Shown: piece after piece, positions 47,868-55,541 of the stretch
Layout: every line of letters begins with the position of its first letter
How positions within the stretch are numbered: position 1 is the first letter of the stretch
Source: Rhodovulum kholense
Lineage (GTDB): Bacteria > Pseudomonadota > Alphaproteobacteria > Rhodobacterales > Rhodobacteraceae
Direction of reading: 5' to 3'
DNA: 64,000 nucleotides
NCBI RefSeq assembly: GCF_003053725.1
Contig: NZ_QAYC01000002.1
Coordinates: forward strand, 124,001 to 188,000
Made by a program: the position numbers and the translations under genes
Notes under the pieces: generated by a model
Database searches by the model: none
Seen by the model: only the letters and a program-made list of their open reading frames with translations
What the model was told of the DNA's origin: nothing

Positions 47868-48691
47868 GCGCCCGGCGCCTCCGCCGGACGGTCCTCGGCC
47901 CCGGCGGCCAGACCGCCCGAGATCACCGCGCGCCGGGTCGGGGCGCCCGAGACTTCGCCTTCGGCGGCCTCGGCTTCCGCCACCTGGGCTTCGGCCAGGT
48001 CCGTCTCGCGCGCGGTGCGGATGTCGGCGGCGCGGTCGGTCTCGGCCCGGTTCTCGGCCTTGAACAGCTCGACCATGACCGCCCGGGCGACCTCGACCGC
48101 CTGCAACTGACTGGCGAAATCGTTCATCGGCGAGAACAGCGAACAGGCCTTGTAGCCGCCCACCATCGGCCGGACATTGTGGATGAATTCGTACGCGCCC
48201 GACGGAAAGCAAAGGTCTTCCTTGGCGCCCGCGGTCAGGCCGGACCAGTCCTCGCCCTCGGCGGGCAGCAGGATCAGGTTCATGAACCAGGGCGCCACCA
48301 GCACCCCCAGCGGGCGGCCCTCATAAAGCGCGAAGCCCACCGCCTCGACATGCAGCGAGGCGTTGACCAGGGGCACGTCGCGCATTTTCGAATGCCAGAT
48401 CTCGCGGAACTCGGCCTCGAGCGCGGCGGTGCGGTCGGCAATCCAGGCCGCCGTCGCGGCCTCGGCGGCGCCGGGGTCGTCCTTGACCATGAACTGGGCC
48501 TTCCGCGCGTCGCAGGTCGGGCAGGTCCAGTCCTCGGGCAGCGCGGCGAAGGGGGTGCCGGGCAGCACCTGGCGGAAATCATCGCCCTCGGCCGGGTCGT
48601 AGACCGTCCAGCAGATCTTGCATTCCATCACCGCCGCCGCGCTGATCCGGTCGTCGCGGCCGCCATAGCTGCCTTCGAAGCGGGCGGTCAT
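47864..48691 (-). CDS. hupJ: HupJ, rubredoxin-domain hydrogenase accessory protein
   Basis: This 275-residue protein joins a rubredoxin domain to the HupJ/HybE domain. The rubredoxin is at about residues 22-67 (MECKICWTVYDP and DWTCPTCDA, the four-cysteine iron site). The HybE-like part follows to about residue 215. A long acidic C-terminal tail (from about 225, with many Glu and Ala) completes it. In rhizobia the two domains are separate genes, hupI and hupJ; the fused form is known from Rhodobacter capsulatus. It overlaps hupH by four bases. Confidence 0.92.
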   Translation of the reverse strand: MTARFEGSYGGRDDRISAAAVMECKICWTVYDPAEGDDFRQVLPGTPFAALPEDWTCPTCDARKAQFMVKDDPGAAEAATAAWIADRTAALEAEFREIWHSKMRDVPLVNASLHVEAVGFALYEGRPLGVLVAPWFMNLILLPAEGEDWSGLTAGAKEDLCFPSGAYEFIHNVRPMVGGYKACSLFSPMNDFASQLQAVEVARAVMVELFKAENRAETDRAADIRTARETDLAEAQVAEAEAAEGEVSGAPTRRAVISGGLAAGAEDRPAEAPGA

Positions 48692-49515
48692 CGGATCGCC
48701 TCCAGCACTTCGCGGATGCGCCCGGCGCTGTCGGCCAGATCCTCGGGCGCGGCCAGCACCACCTCGGGCATGTCGGTGACCTCGAACGTGTCGAGGATCA
48801 GCGTGTCCATCGAGTTGAAATACTGCACCCGCCAGACATTCGCCGTGGCGGTGGCGGTGATCCGGCAATTGCCATAGCCGCGCGACAGGACCGTCACCGC
48901 CCCTTCGCCCAGCGCCGCGTCAAGCCAGGCCAGATCGCCCTCGGTATGGGGCAGCAGGGTCAGGTTGACCACATGCGGGTCCTTGCCCTTGCGCCAGGCG
49001 GCCGACCGGTCAAGCAGCTCGACCAGCAGCGCCGGGGCGTTGAAGACATCGAGCCCCTTCGGCGCGTCGAGCCCCAGCGCCGCGCGCTGCGGCGCGAAGG
49101 CGATCCTGGCGCGCGCAGGCACCGCGCCGACCTCGACCCGGTCGACGCCTGCGCCCATCACCCGCCAGACCCCGGCAAAGACGCTTTCCTGAACCGCGAC
49201 CGCGGGCACGCCCTGGATACGCACCGACACCTCGCCCTGCCCCAGCGCCTCGGTCAGCAGATCGCGTGCCTCGGGCGGCAGGTCGCCCAGCTGAAAGCTT
49301 TCGCCCTCGCCGGTCGCGGCGGCGCGCTCGCAGGCAGCGGCGACGCGCTCCAGCAGGGCAAGCGCCGGTTCGGCGGCATCGGTATTGTCGATCTCGGGCA
49401 GATGCGCCGCATAGGTCCGCATGCCCGAGGGCATCTGCATATAGCCAAGCTCGTCATCGGCGGGTTGCGATCCGGGGCCGAAGCCGGTGGGGGGCAAGTG
49501 AAAGCCGGAAACCAT
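48688..49515 (-). CDS. hupH: HupH/HyaF-family hydrogenase accessory protein
   Basis: This 275-residue protein of the HupH/HyaF family takes part in maturation of the small subunit. Typical blocks are ACERAAA with LGDLPPEARDLLTEALGQGEV, and the C-terminal GYGNCRITATATANVWRVQYFNS. The start at 49515 is ten bases after hupG. Confidence 0.92.
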   Translation of the reverse strand: MVSGFHLPPTGFGPGSQPADDELGYMQMPSGMRTYAAHLPEIDNTDAAEPALALLERVAAACERAAATGEGESFQLGDLPPEARDLLTEALGQGEVSVRIQGVPAVAVQESVFAGVWRVMGAGVDRVEVGAVPARARIAFAPQRAALGLDAPKGLDVFNAPALLVELLDRSAAWRKGKDPHVVNLTLLPHTEGDLAWLDAALGEGAVTVLSRGYGNCRITATATANVWRVQYFNSMDTLILDTFEVTDMPEVVLAAPEDLADSAGRIREVLEAIR

Positions 49516-49525
49516 GATGTCCTCC

Positions 49526-49912
49526 TCAGGCGTCGGTCAGCGACAGGATATGCGCGGTGCGGGCGAGGTAATCGTCCCAGTCGCGGATCTTCTGGATATC
49601 GCCCAGAAGCTGCCCCTCGCGGTAGAAGATGAAGCCCGGGGTCTTCAGCGCCCGGGTCGTCTCGCGCAGTTCGGCCTCGATCGCGTCGTCGACCAGCGCG
49701 CAGTCGAAGGCGCCCTGAAACGCCTGCCGCAGCTCGGGCAGGATCACCGCCGCATCGGCGGTCTCGAGGTTGCGCACCGGGTCGCCGGGCACGAAGAGGC
49801 AATGCACCCCCGGCCGCGCGGTGAAGGCCGCGACCCCGGCCATGTCGGTCAGCCTCGGCCAGCCGAGATCGGTTTCGAGACGGGCAATCAGCGGGTGGGT
49901 CATGGCAGTCAT
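49526..49912 (-). CDS. hupG: HupG/HyaE-family hydrogenase chaperone
   Basis: This 128-residue thioredoxin-like protein without an active-site CxxC is of the HyaE/HupG family, which binds the Tat signal of the small subunit. It holds [30 protein letters not shown]-like features, with a core [10 protein letters not shown]. It overlaps hupF by four bases. Confidence 0.9.
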   Translation of the reverse strand: MTAMTHPLIARLETDLGWPRLTDMAGVAAFTARPGVHCLFVPGDPVRNLETADAAVILPELRQAFQGAFDCALVDDAIEAELRETTRALKTPGFIFYREGQLLGDIQKIRDWDDYLARTAHILSLTDA

Positions 49913-50220
49913 CCCTGAGCATCGCCAGCCGCCAGCGCGGCCTGCAGGTGGGGGGGAAGGGTCGGTTCGCGGGCCTCGAGATCGGCGAAGGCATCGCCCG
50001 CCGAGCCGCCCGCCATCACCGCGCGCAGCCCGTCCAGAGCGGCGCGGATCTTCTGCGCCTCGTCGGGGTCAAGCAGGTCTCGCGCGGCGCCCAGAAAGGT
50101 CAGCACCCAGTCGCCCACCCGCGCCTCGGGGGTCAGCGACAGGTCGATCAGCGCGCCCTCTTCGGTGCGTCCGGCAATGCCGTCGATCGCGATCAGCCGC
50201 ATCGGCTCGCCCACGCACAT
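49909..50220 (-). CDS. hupF: HupF, HypC-family hydrogenase chaperone
   Basis: This 103-residue HypC paralogue begins MCVGEPMRL with the essential Cys2 and ends with a longer Ala-rich tail. In Rhizobium, HupF stabilises the large subunit under oxygen. The start overlaps the hupD stop codon by one base (TGATG). Confidence 0.93.
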   Translation of the reverse strand: MCVGEPMRLIAIDGIAGRTEEGALIDLSLTPEARVGDWVLTFLGAARDLLDPDEAQKIRAALDGLRAVMAGGSAGDAFADLEAREPTLPPHLQAALAAGDAQG

Positions 50221-50861
50221 CAGCGCACCGGCCCGGCAAAATCGCCCTGCCCGGGGAAGAACCGGTCGTCGCCCGACCGGCAGGCCGCCTCGGCCGAGGG
50301 CCGGCCGGATTCGTAGGCCTCGCGGCGGATCGAGGGATCGGCCAGATCGGGCGCGGCGGTGCGGCCCGGCCGCGCGGCGACGCCCCAGCGGGCAAGCTCG
50401 GCCAGCCCCTCGGCCAGCGCATCGGGCAGGCGCGCCGCCACGGTGGGGGTCAGCCCGCCGCCGTAATCCTCGATCTCGGCGGGCTGGCAGCCGATCAGGG
50501 TCATCCGCGCCGGGCTGCAGCCCTTGAAGGCGGCCGTGGCCAGCACATCCTGAAACCCGGTCTGGTGCAGGCTCATCTTCTTCGCGCCCATGAAGGCGGG
50601 CACGTCATCGTCGCGGACGATCTTCAGCGTGCCGGGTGCCAGCCCGTAATCGACCGCATCGAAGATCAGAAGATCGTCGGCCTCTTCGAGAAAGGGCAGC
50701 AGATAAAGCCCCTGGGTCCCGCCATCCAGAAGCCGCACGCAGCCGTCGAAGGCATGGGTTTCGGCCAGCGTCTCGACACAGCGGGGCCCGAAGCCCTCAT
50801 CCGCCCAGAGGACGTTTCCGATACCGAGGATCAGGGTCAGGCGGTCAGTCGCGGCGGGCAT
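50220..50861 (-). CDS. hupD: HupD, hydrogenase large-subunit maturation endopeptidase
   Basis: This 213-residue M52-family protease removes the C-terminal peptide of HupL once nickel is bound. It shows [14 protein letters not shown] (metal-binding Glu), [10 protein letters not shown] (Asp) and MSLHQTGF (His). The last 40 residues extend beyond the usual length, with [14 protein letters not shown]. The ATG at 50861 is preferred. A strong stem-loop precedes it in the space to hupC. Confidence 0.94.
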   Translation of the reverse strand: MPAATDRLTLILGIGNVLWADEGFGPRCVETLAETHAFDGCVRLLDGGTQGLYLLPFLEEADDLLIFDAVDYGLAPGTLKIVRDDDVPAFMGAKKMSLHQTGFQDVLATAAFKGCSPARMTLIGCQPAEIEDYGGGLTPTVAARLPDALAEGLAELARWGVAARPGRTAAPDLADPSIRREAYESGRPSAEAACRSGDDRFFPGQGDFAGPVR

Positions 50862-50992
50862 GGGGTCCTCCCTCGGCCGGTGCCGGCAGCGGGGGCCATC
50901 CTGCCCCGCCTCCGGCGGAAAATAGGGTCTTTCGGTGCGGCGGGAAGGCCCTGTGGCCGGCGCGGATCGCCAGCGCATCGGGCGCCCCGCCG

Positions 50993-51020
50993 CGCCGCGG
51001 GCAAAGCTGTGCCCGCGGCG
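50993..51020. promoter_or_regulatory. Perfect 11-bp stem-loop between hupC and hupD
   Basis: CGCCGCGGGCA (50993-51003) and TGCCCGCGGCG (51010-51020) pair perfectly around a 6-base loop, 20 bases after the hupC stop codon. No T-run follows on the minus strand, so it is less likely to terminate than to slow polymerase or protect the 3' end of the hupSL-hupE-hupC messenger. Confidence 0.6.
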
Positions 51021-51039
51021 TCGGGGTCTTCGGAATGTG

Positions 51040-51834
51040 TTATTCCACCCGGTTGTCCTTGAAGGTCCGCCAGCCGGAAATCATGGTGGTGATCATCGAC
51101 TGACGCGACATGATATCTTCTCGGATCGCGGCATAGATGTGGAAGATTGCAAACAGCGTGATCGCCCACATCCCCAGATGGTGCAGCGTGTGCAGCCGCT
51201 GGGAATTGCCGACCAGCCCAAGCACCCAGCCGAACCAGCTGTCGTAGAAGGACCCCTGCCCCGCCCCTTCGGCGTAAAGCGCAAAGCCGGTGACGATCAT
51301 GAAGGTCATGCCCAGCGTGATGAAGGTGAACATCGCGAAATGGGCCAGCGGGTTATGGCCGATATACTTCTTCGGTTCCTTCTCGAGGAAGGCATACCAG
51401 CGCGCCTCGAAGATCATCTCTTTCCACCAGCGCTTGCGCCAGACCGGGATGTAGAACAGCTGCCGCGCATGCCGGTTGCCGACGAAGGCAAAGTAGATCC
51501 GGCCCAGGAAGGCGACCGTCAGCACCATGCCCGAGGCGAAATGGGCAAAGCGGATATAGCCGAACACGAACTGGTCGGTGGCCTCGGCGATTTCCATGGT
51601 GGGGGGCGGCGAGGCGATCAGGTAGCCCGTCACGATCAGGATCGTGATCGCCAGCGCGTTGACCCAGTGCCAGATCCGGACCGGCATCTCGTAGACATAG
51701 ACGGCGGCGCGCAGCTGCAGGCTTTCGATATCCTCGGCCCGGGCGCCCCCCGTCAGCCGCGCGGCCTCCAGCGGGGTCGGCGCCTCGGGGTTCGGGATAT
51801 GGATCGGGATGGAGGTCCTGTCCTCGACATTCAT
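51040..51834 (-). CDS. hupC: HupC, Ni/Fe-hydrogenase b-type cytochrome subunit
   Basis: This 264-residue diheme cytochrome b anchors HupSL to the periplasmic side of the membrane and passes electrons to quinone. It has four membrane helices with His ligands in RIWHWVNALAI, RFAHFASGMVL, and HHLGMWAI (a helix start). The N-terminus is hydrophilic for about 50 residues. The start at 51834 begins MNVEDRTSIPIHIPNPEA. Confidence 0.95.
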   Translation of the reverse strand: MNVEDRTSIPIHIPNPEAPTPLEAARLTGGARAEDIESLQLRAAVYVYEMPVRIWHWVNALAITILIVTGYLIASPPPTMEIAEATDQFVFGYIRFAHFASGMVLTVAFLGRIYFAFVGNRHARQLFYIPVWRKRWWKEMIFEARWYAFLEKEPKKYIGHNPLAHFAMFTFITLGMTFMIVTGFALYAEGAGQGSFYDSWFGWVLGLVGNSQRLHTLHHLGMWAITLFAIFHIYAAIREDIMSRQSMITTMISGWRTFKDNRVE

Positions 51835-51844
51835 GGCGCGATCC

Positions 51845-52426
51845 TCATCCGGCAATGAGCCAGGCGCCCGAGGCGGCCAGCGCGCCTCCGGCAGCCCGGC
51901 GGAGGGTGCGGGCGGCGCGGGCATCCGCGACCGCGCGGGCAAGGACGATGCCGGTCAGATGCAGCGCCGCGGTCGAGACCAGGAAGCCCGCCAGATAGGC
52001 CAGCGCCGCCCCGGTCGCCTCGGAGGCATGGGCGTGGCCGTGGCAGATGCCGAACAGCGCGATCGCCCCCAGCGAGGCGCCGGTGACCCAGCGCGCCTGC
52101 CCGCGATGGGCAAAGGCGGCCAGAACACCGAAGGCCAGGACCGAGGCCGCGATCATGCCCTCGACGCCCGGCAGCGGTACCCCCGCCCAGGACAGCGCTG
52201 CGCCCGCGACCATTGCCCCCATGAAGGCGGCCGCCCCCGCCCAGAGGCGGGTGCTCAGCGCAAAGCCCGACCAGAGCCCCACCGCCAGCATCGCCAGCAG
52301 GTGATCGGCCCCGGTCAGCGGGTGCAGTACCCCATGAACGAACCCGGTAGACGCCCCATGGCCGGTATGGGCCAGGGCCGGGCCCGCCACTGCGGCCAGG
52401 GCCGCGGCAAGCAGATATTTCCTCAT
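51845..52426 (-). CDS. hupE: HupE/UreJ-family nickel transporter
   Basis: This 193-residue protein starts with a cleavable signal (MRKYLLAAALAAVAGPALA), then HTGHG, and has about six membrane helices. The nickel signature HPLTGADHLLAMLAVGLWSG lies in the first, and FGICHGHAHA in a later helix. HupE of Rhizobium brings in nickel by diffusion for hydrogenase synthesis. GGGAGGAG precedes the ATG. It sits between hupL and hupC, whereas rhizobial hupE lies further downstream. Confidence 0.93.
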   Translation of the reverse strand: MRKYLLAAALAAVAGPALAHTGHGASTGFVHGVLHPLTGADHLLAMLAVGLWSGFALSTRLWAGAAAFMGAMVAGAALSWAGVPLPGVEGMIAASVLAFGVLAAFAHRGQARWVTGASLGAIALFGICHGHAHASEATGAALAYLAGFLVSTAALHLTGIVLARAVADARAARTLRRAAGGALAASGAWLIAG

Positions 52427-52440
52427 CGTCGTCTCCTCCC

Positions 52441-54231
52441 TCAGCGCACTTTGACCCGGGTCAGTTCCTGTCCGTCCGGCGCCATCACATGGGTCGAGCA
52501 GGCCAGGCACGGATCGAAGCTGTGCAGCGTGCGCAGGATCTCCACCGGCTCGTCCGGACGCTCCATCTTGGTGTCCATCAGCGCCGCCTCGAAGGCGCCG
52601 ATATTGCCGGCGGTGTCGCGCGGGCTGCCGTTCCAGGTGGTGGGCACAACGCATTGATAGTTCTCGATCCGCCCCCCCTTGATCTTGATCCAGTGGCCCA
52701 GCGCACCGCGCGGCGCCTCGGTCATGCCGACGCCCTTGGCCTCTTTCGGCCAGGTCTTCGGCTCCCATTTCTCGACATTGGCAGTGGCGGTGTCGCCGTT
52801 CCGGCAGGTGTTGATCAGCTTGTCGAAGAAATGCTTCTGCAGCCGGGTGCAATATTCGGCCTCGAGCGCGCGGGCCGCGGTGCGCCCCAGCGTCGAGAAC
52901 AGCGCCTCGACCGGCAGGTCCATGGTGCGCAGAAGCCCCTCGACCTGGCCCTTGATGTCCTCGTGGCCCTTGGCATAGCCGATGACATAGCGGGCCAGCG
53001 GACCCACCTCCATCGCATGGCCCTTCCAGCGGGGCGCCTTGATCCAGGAATACTTGGCCGCCTCGTCCAGTTCCTCGATATTGGTCTTGGTGCCCTTGGC
53101 GTTCGGCCCCAGCTCGAATTTCGGCTCGGTCACGCCGTCCCAGGGATGCAGGCCCTTGCCGGGCTCGCCATAGCTGTACCAGGAGTGATCGACGAATTCC
53201 TGCACCTGTTCGGGATCGCGCGGATCGACATCGAGGACCTCGTTGAGGTTGCCGTTGATGATGGCGCCGCGCGGCAGGTGCAGCTGGTCCGCCGAGAAAT
53301 CGTTGGGGTTCTCGGGGATGTCGCCATAGGCCATGACCGACTGGCCCGACAACCCGCCGCCGTAAAGCCAGCTCTTGTAGAAGCCGCCGATGGCAACGAC
53401 GTCCGGGATATAGACGTTCTTCACGAAGGTCGTGCACTGGTCGATGATGGAGCTGACCATGTTCAGCCGCTCCATGTTGATCGCGCCGACCGCGCCGGTG
53501 CCGTCGAGATTGATCGGACAGGGCACGCCGCCCACCAGCCAGTTCGGGTGCGGGTTCTTGCCGCCGAAGATGGTGTGGATCTTCACCACTTCCTTCTGCA
53601 GGTCCAGCGCCTCGAGGTAATGGGTCGTGGCCATCAGATCGGCCTCGGGCGGCAGCAGATAGGCCGGATTGTCCCAATAGCCGTTCTTGAAAAGCCCGAG
53701 CTGCCCGCTTTCGACGAATTTCTTCAGCCGGTTCTGCACGTCGCGGAAATAGCCGGGCGAGGACAGCGGATGGCTGGGCGAAACCGCCTGTTGCAGTTCC
53801 GACGTGGCCTTCGGATCGGCCTTCAGCGCGTTCACGGGGTTCACCCAATCCAGCGCATGCAGGTGGTAGAAATGGACGATATGGTCGTGGATCTGCAGGT
53901 TCAGCTGCATGATGTTGCGGATCGAGTTGGCATTCTGCGGGATGGTGATCCCCAGCGCGTCCTCGACCGCGCGCACGCTGGTCAGGGCGTGGGTCCCGGT
54001 GCAGACGCCGCAGATGCGTTCGGTGAAGGCCCAGGCATCGCGCGGGTCGCGGCCCTTGAGGATCACCTCGAGCCCCCGCCACATGGTCCCGGTCGAGACT
54101 GCGTTGCGGATGATGCCCTGGTCGTCCACGTTCACCTCGCAGCGCATGTGGCCCTCGATCCGGGTCACGGGATCGACGACGATGCGGCGGCCGGTGTTGT
54201 CGAGGTCAAAGCCGTTCGGGGTAGCGACCAT
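52441..54231 (-). CDS. hupL: Uptake [NiFe]-hydrogenase large subunit
   Basis: This 596-residue subunit holds the NiFe(CN)2CO active site that splits H2. The four nickel cysteines lie in [11 protein letters not shown] near residue 78 and in [11 protein letters not shown] near the end. After the His come 15 residues ([15 protein letters not shown]) that HupD removes. The ATG at 54231 is three bases after hupS. It is exported with HupS by the Tat system. Confidence 0.97.
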   Translation of the reverse strand: MVATPNGFDLDNTGRRIVVDPVTRIEGHMRCEVNVDDQGIIRNAVSTGTMWRGLEVILKGRDPRDAWAFTERICGVCTGTHALTSVRAVEDALGITIPQNANSIRNIMQLNLQIHDHIVHFYHLHALDWVNPVNALKADPKATSELQQAVSPSHPLSSPGYFRDVQNRLKKFVESGQLGLFKNGYWDNPAYLLPPEADLMATTHYLEALDLQKEVVKIHTIFGGKNPHPNWLVGGVPCPINLDGTGAVGAINMERLNMVSSIIDQCTTFVKNVYIPDVVAIGGFYKSWLYGGGLSGQSVMAYGDIPENPNDFSADQLHLPRGAIINGNLNEVLDVDPRDPEQVQEFVDHSWYSYGEPGKGLHPWDGVTEPKFELGPNAKGTKTNIEELDEAAKYSWIKAPRWKGHAMEVGPLARYVIGYAKGHEDIKGQVEGLLRTMDLPVEALFSTLGRTAARALEAEYCTRLQKHFFDKLINTCRNGDTATANVEKWEPKTWPKEAKGVGMTEAPRGALGHWIKIKGGRIENYQCVVPTTWNGSPRDTAGNIGAFEAALMDTKMERPDEPVEILRTLHSFDPCLACSTHVMAPDGQELTRVKVR

Positions 54232-54234
54232 GGC

Positions 54235-55329
54235 TTACACCTCCTCTTTCTTCGCGGCGTCCTGGGACTTCTTCTGGGCCCGTTTCAGGGCCGAGGCGGC
54301 GACATGGGCGACGATGCCCGCGCCCACCGCCCCGGCGGCGGTAAAGCCGATCTGATCGGCCGTGGCCTCGATCCCGAACTGCTTGATCGTGGTCAGCCGG
54401 TCGTAGAACGACCCTTGGTCCCAGAACCCGTCCTCGGAACAGCCGATGCAGCCATGGCCCGACTGGATCGGGAAGCTGACGCCCTCGTTCCAGCGCACGG
54501 TGGAACAGGCGTTGTAGGTGGTCGGGCCCTTGCAGCCCATCTTGTAGAGGCAATAGCCCTTGCGCGCATACTCGTCGTCCCAGTTCTCGACGAACTGGCC
54601 CGCGTCGAAATGCGGGCGACGGTAGCACTTGTCGTGGATGCGCTGGGAATAGAACATCTTCGGCCGCCCCTGGCGGTCGAGATCGGGCATGCGGTCGAAG
54701 GTCAGCATGTAGGTGATGACGCCGGTCATGACCTCGGCGATGGGCGGGCAGCCCGGCACCTTGATGATCGGCTTGTCGGTGATGACCTTGTGCACCGGCG
54801 TCGCGCGGGTCGGGTTCGGCGCCGCCGCCTGCACGCAGCCATAGGACGCGCAAGCCCCCCAGGAGATGATCGCCTTGGCATGTTCGGCCGCATGGCGCAG
54901 CTGCTCGACGAAGGGCTTGCCACCGATGATGCAGAACATCCCGTCCTCGTTCAGCGGCGGGTTCCCTTCCACCGCGAGGATGTAGTTGCCCTTGTATTTC
55001 TCGATCGTGTCTTCCAGCGCCGCCTCGGCCGCATGGCCCGCCGCCGCCATCAGCGTGTCGTCGTAATCGAGCGAGATCATCGACAGCACCACATCCTTGG
55101 CCAGCGGATGGGCCGAGCGGATGAAGCTTTCCGAACAGCAGGTGCATTCGAGCCCGTGCACCCAGATCACGGGGGTCCGCGGCTTGGTTTCCATCGCATG
55201 GGCGATCTTCGGCACGAAGGCGGGTCCCAGCCCCAGCGCCGCCGCCGTGAGCGAACAATACTTCATGAAGCTGCGCCGGGTGATCCCCTGGCGGCGCATC
55301 ACCTCATAGAATGTCTCGATTTCGGCCAA
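54235..55329 (-). CDS. hupS: Uptake [NiFe]-hydrogenase small subunit (TTG start)
   Basis: This 364-residue iron-sulfur subunit passes electrons from the NiFe site through its three clusters to HupC. The Tat signal is at residues 1-45, with ITRRSFMK (16-23) and cleavage after IAHA. Cluster cysteines are in [39 protein letters not shown] and [16 protein letters not shown]-terminal membrane anchor ([22 protein letters not shown]) follows. The start is taken as TTG at 55329, because GGGAGG lies seven bases upstream and the protein then begins like other HupS proteins; the ATG at 55395 adds 22 unrelated residues. Confidence 0.95.
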   Translation of the reverse strand: MAEIETFYEVMRRQGITRRSFMKYCSLTAAALGLGPAFVPKIAHAMETKPRTPVIWVHGLECTCCSESFIRSAHPLAKDVVLSMISLDYDDTLMAAAGHAAEAALEDTIEKYKGNYILAVEGNPPLNEDGMFCIIGGKPFVEQLRHAAEHAKAIISWGACASYGCVQAAAPNPTRATPVHKVITDKPIIKVPGCPPIAEVMTGVITYMLTFDRMPDLDRQGRPKMFYSQRIHDKCYRRPHFDAGQFVENWDDEYARKGYCLYKMGCKGPTTYNACSTVRWNEGVSFPIQSGHGCIGCSEDGFWDQGSFYDRLTTIKQFGIEATADQIGFTAAGAVGAGIVAHVAASALKRAQKKSQDAAKKEEV

Positions 55330-55541
55330 GTCGGTCCTCCCGTCCAATGACCCGGCGCCGCGGCGGCGCGCGGAAGGTTCAGTATGCCAGTGCATGCAAG
55401 CAGAGCGTGCCCGGCACCAGCAAGGGTTTCCTCAGGATCTTTAAGATCGCGTTAATTGCGTTCTATTTCAGATATTTACATGTCTTAATCCGGAACAGTG
55501 CGCCGGATTGACCGGAAATTCCCTTACCGACAAAAACGCTT
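55330..55541 (-). promoter_or_regulatory. hupS upstream regulatory region
   Basis: The 212 bases between hypF and hupS contain an AT-rich block (55441-55490), as expected of an IHF-bent promoter. A near-match to the HupR site TTG-N5-CAA lies at 55508-55518 (TTG-ACCGG-AAA on the plus strand). A GGGCACG...TTGCAT pair at 55412-55394 resembles a -24/-12 promoter, but with a spacing two bases too long. In Rhodobacter capsulatus, HupR and IHF act upstream of hupS. The exact start site cannot be set here. Confidence 0.55.

Noticed and set aside
52489-55350. Plus-strand open frame of 953 codons opposite hupL and hupS
   Set aside because: It has no family motifs and lies antisense to two certain genes; long antisense frames are common at this GC content.
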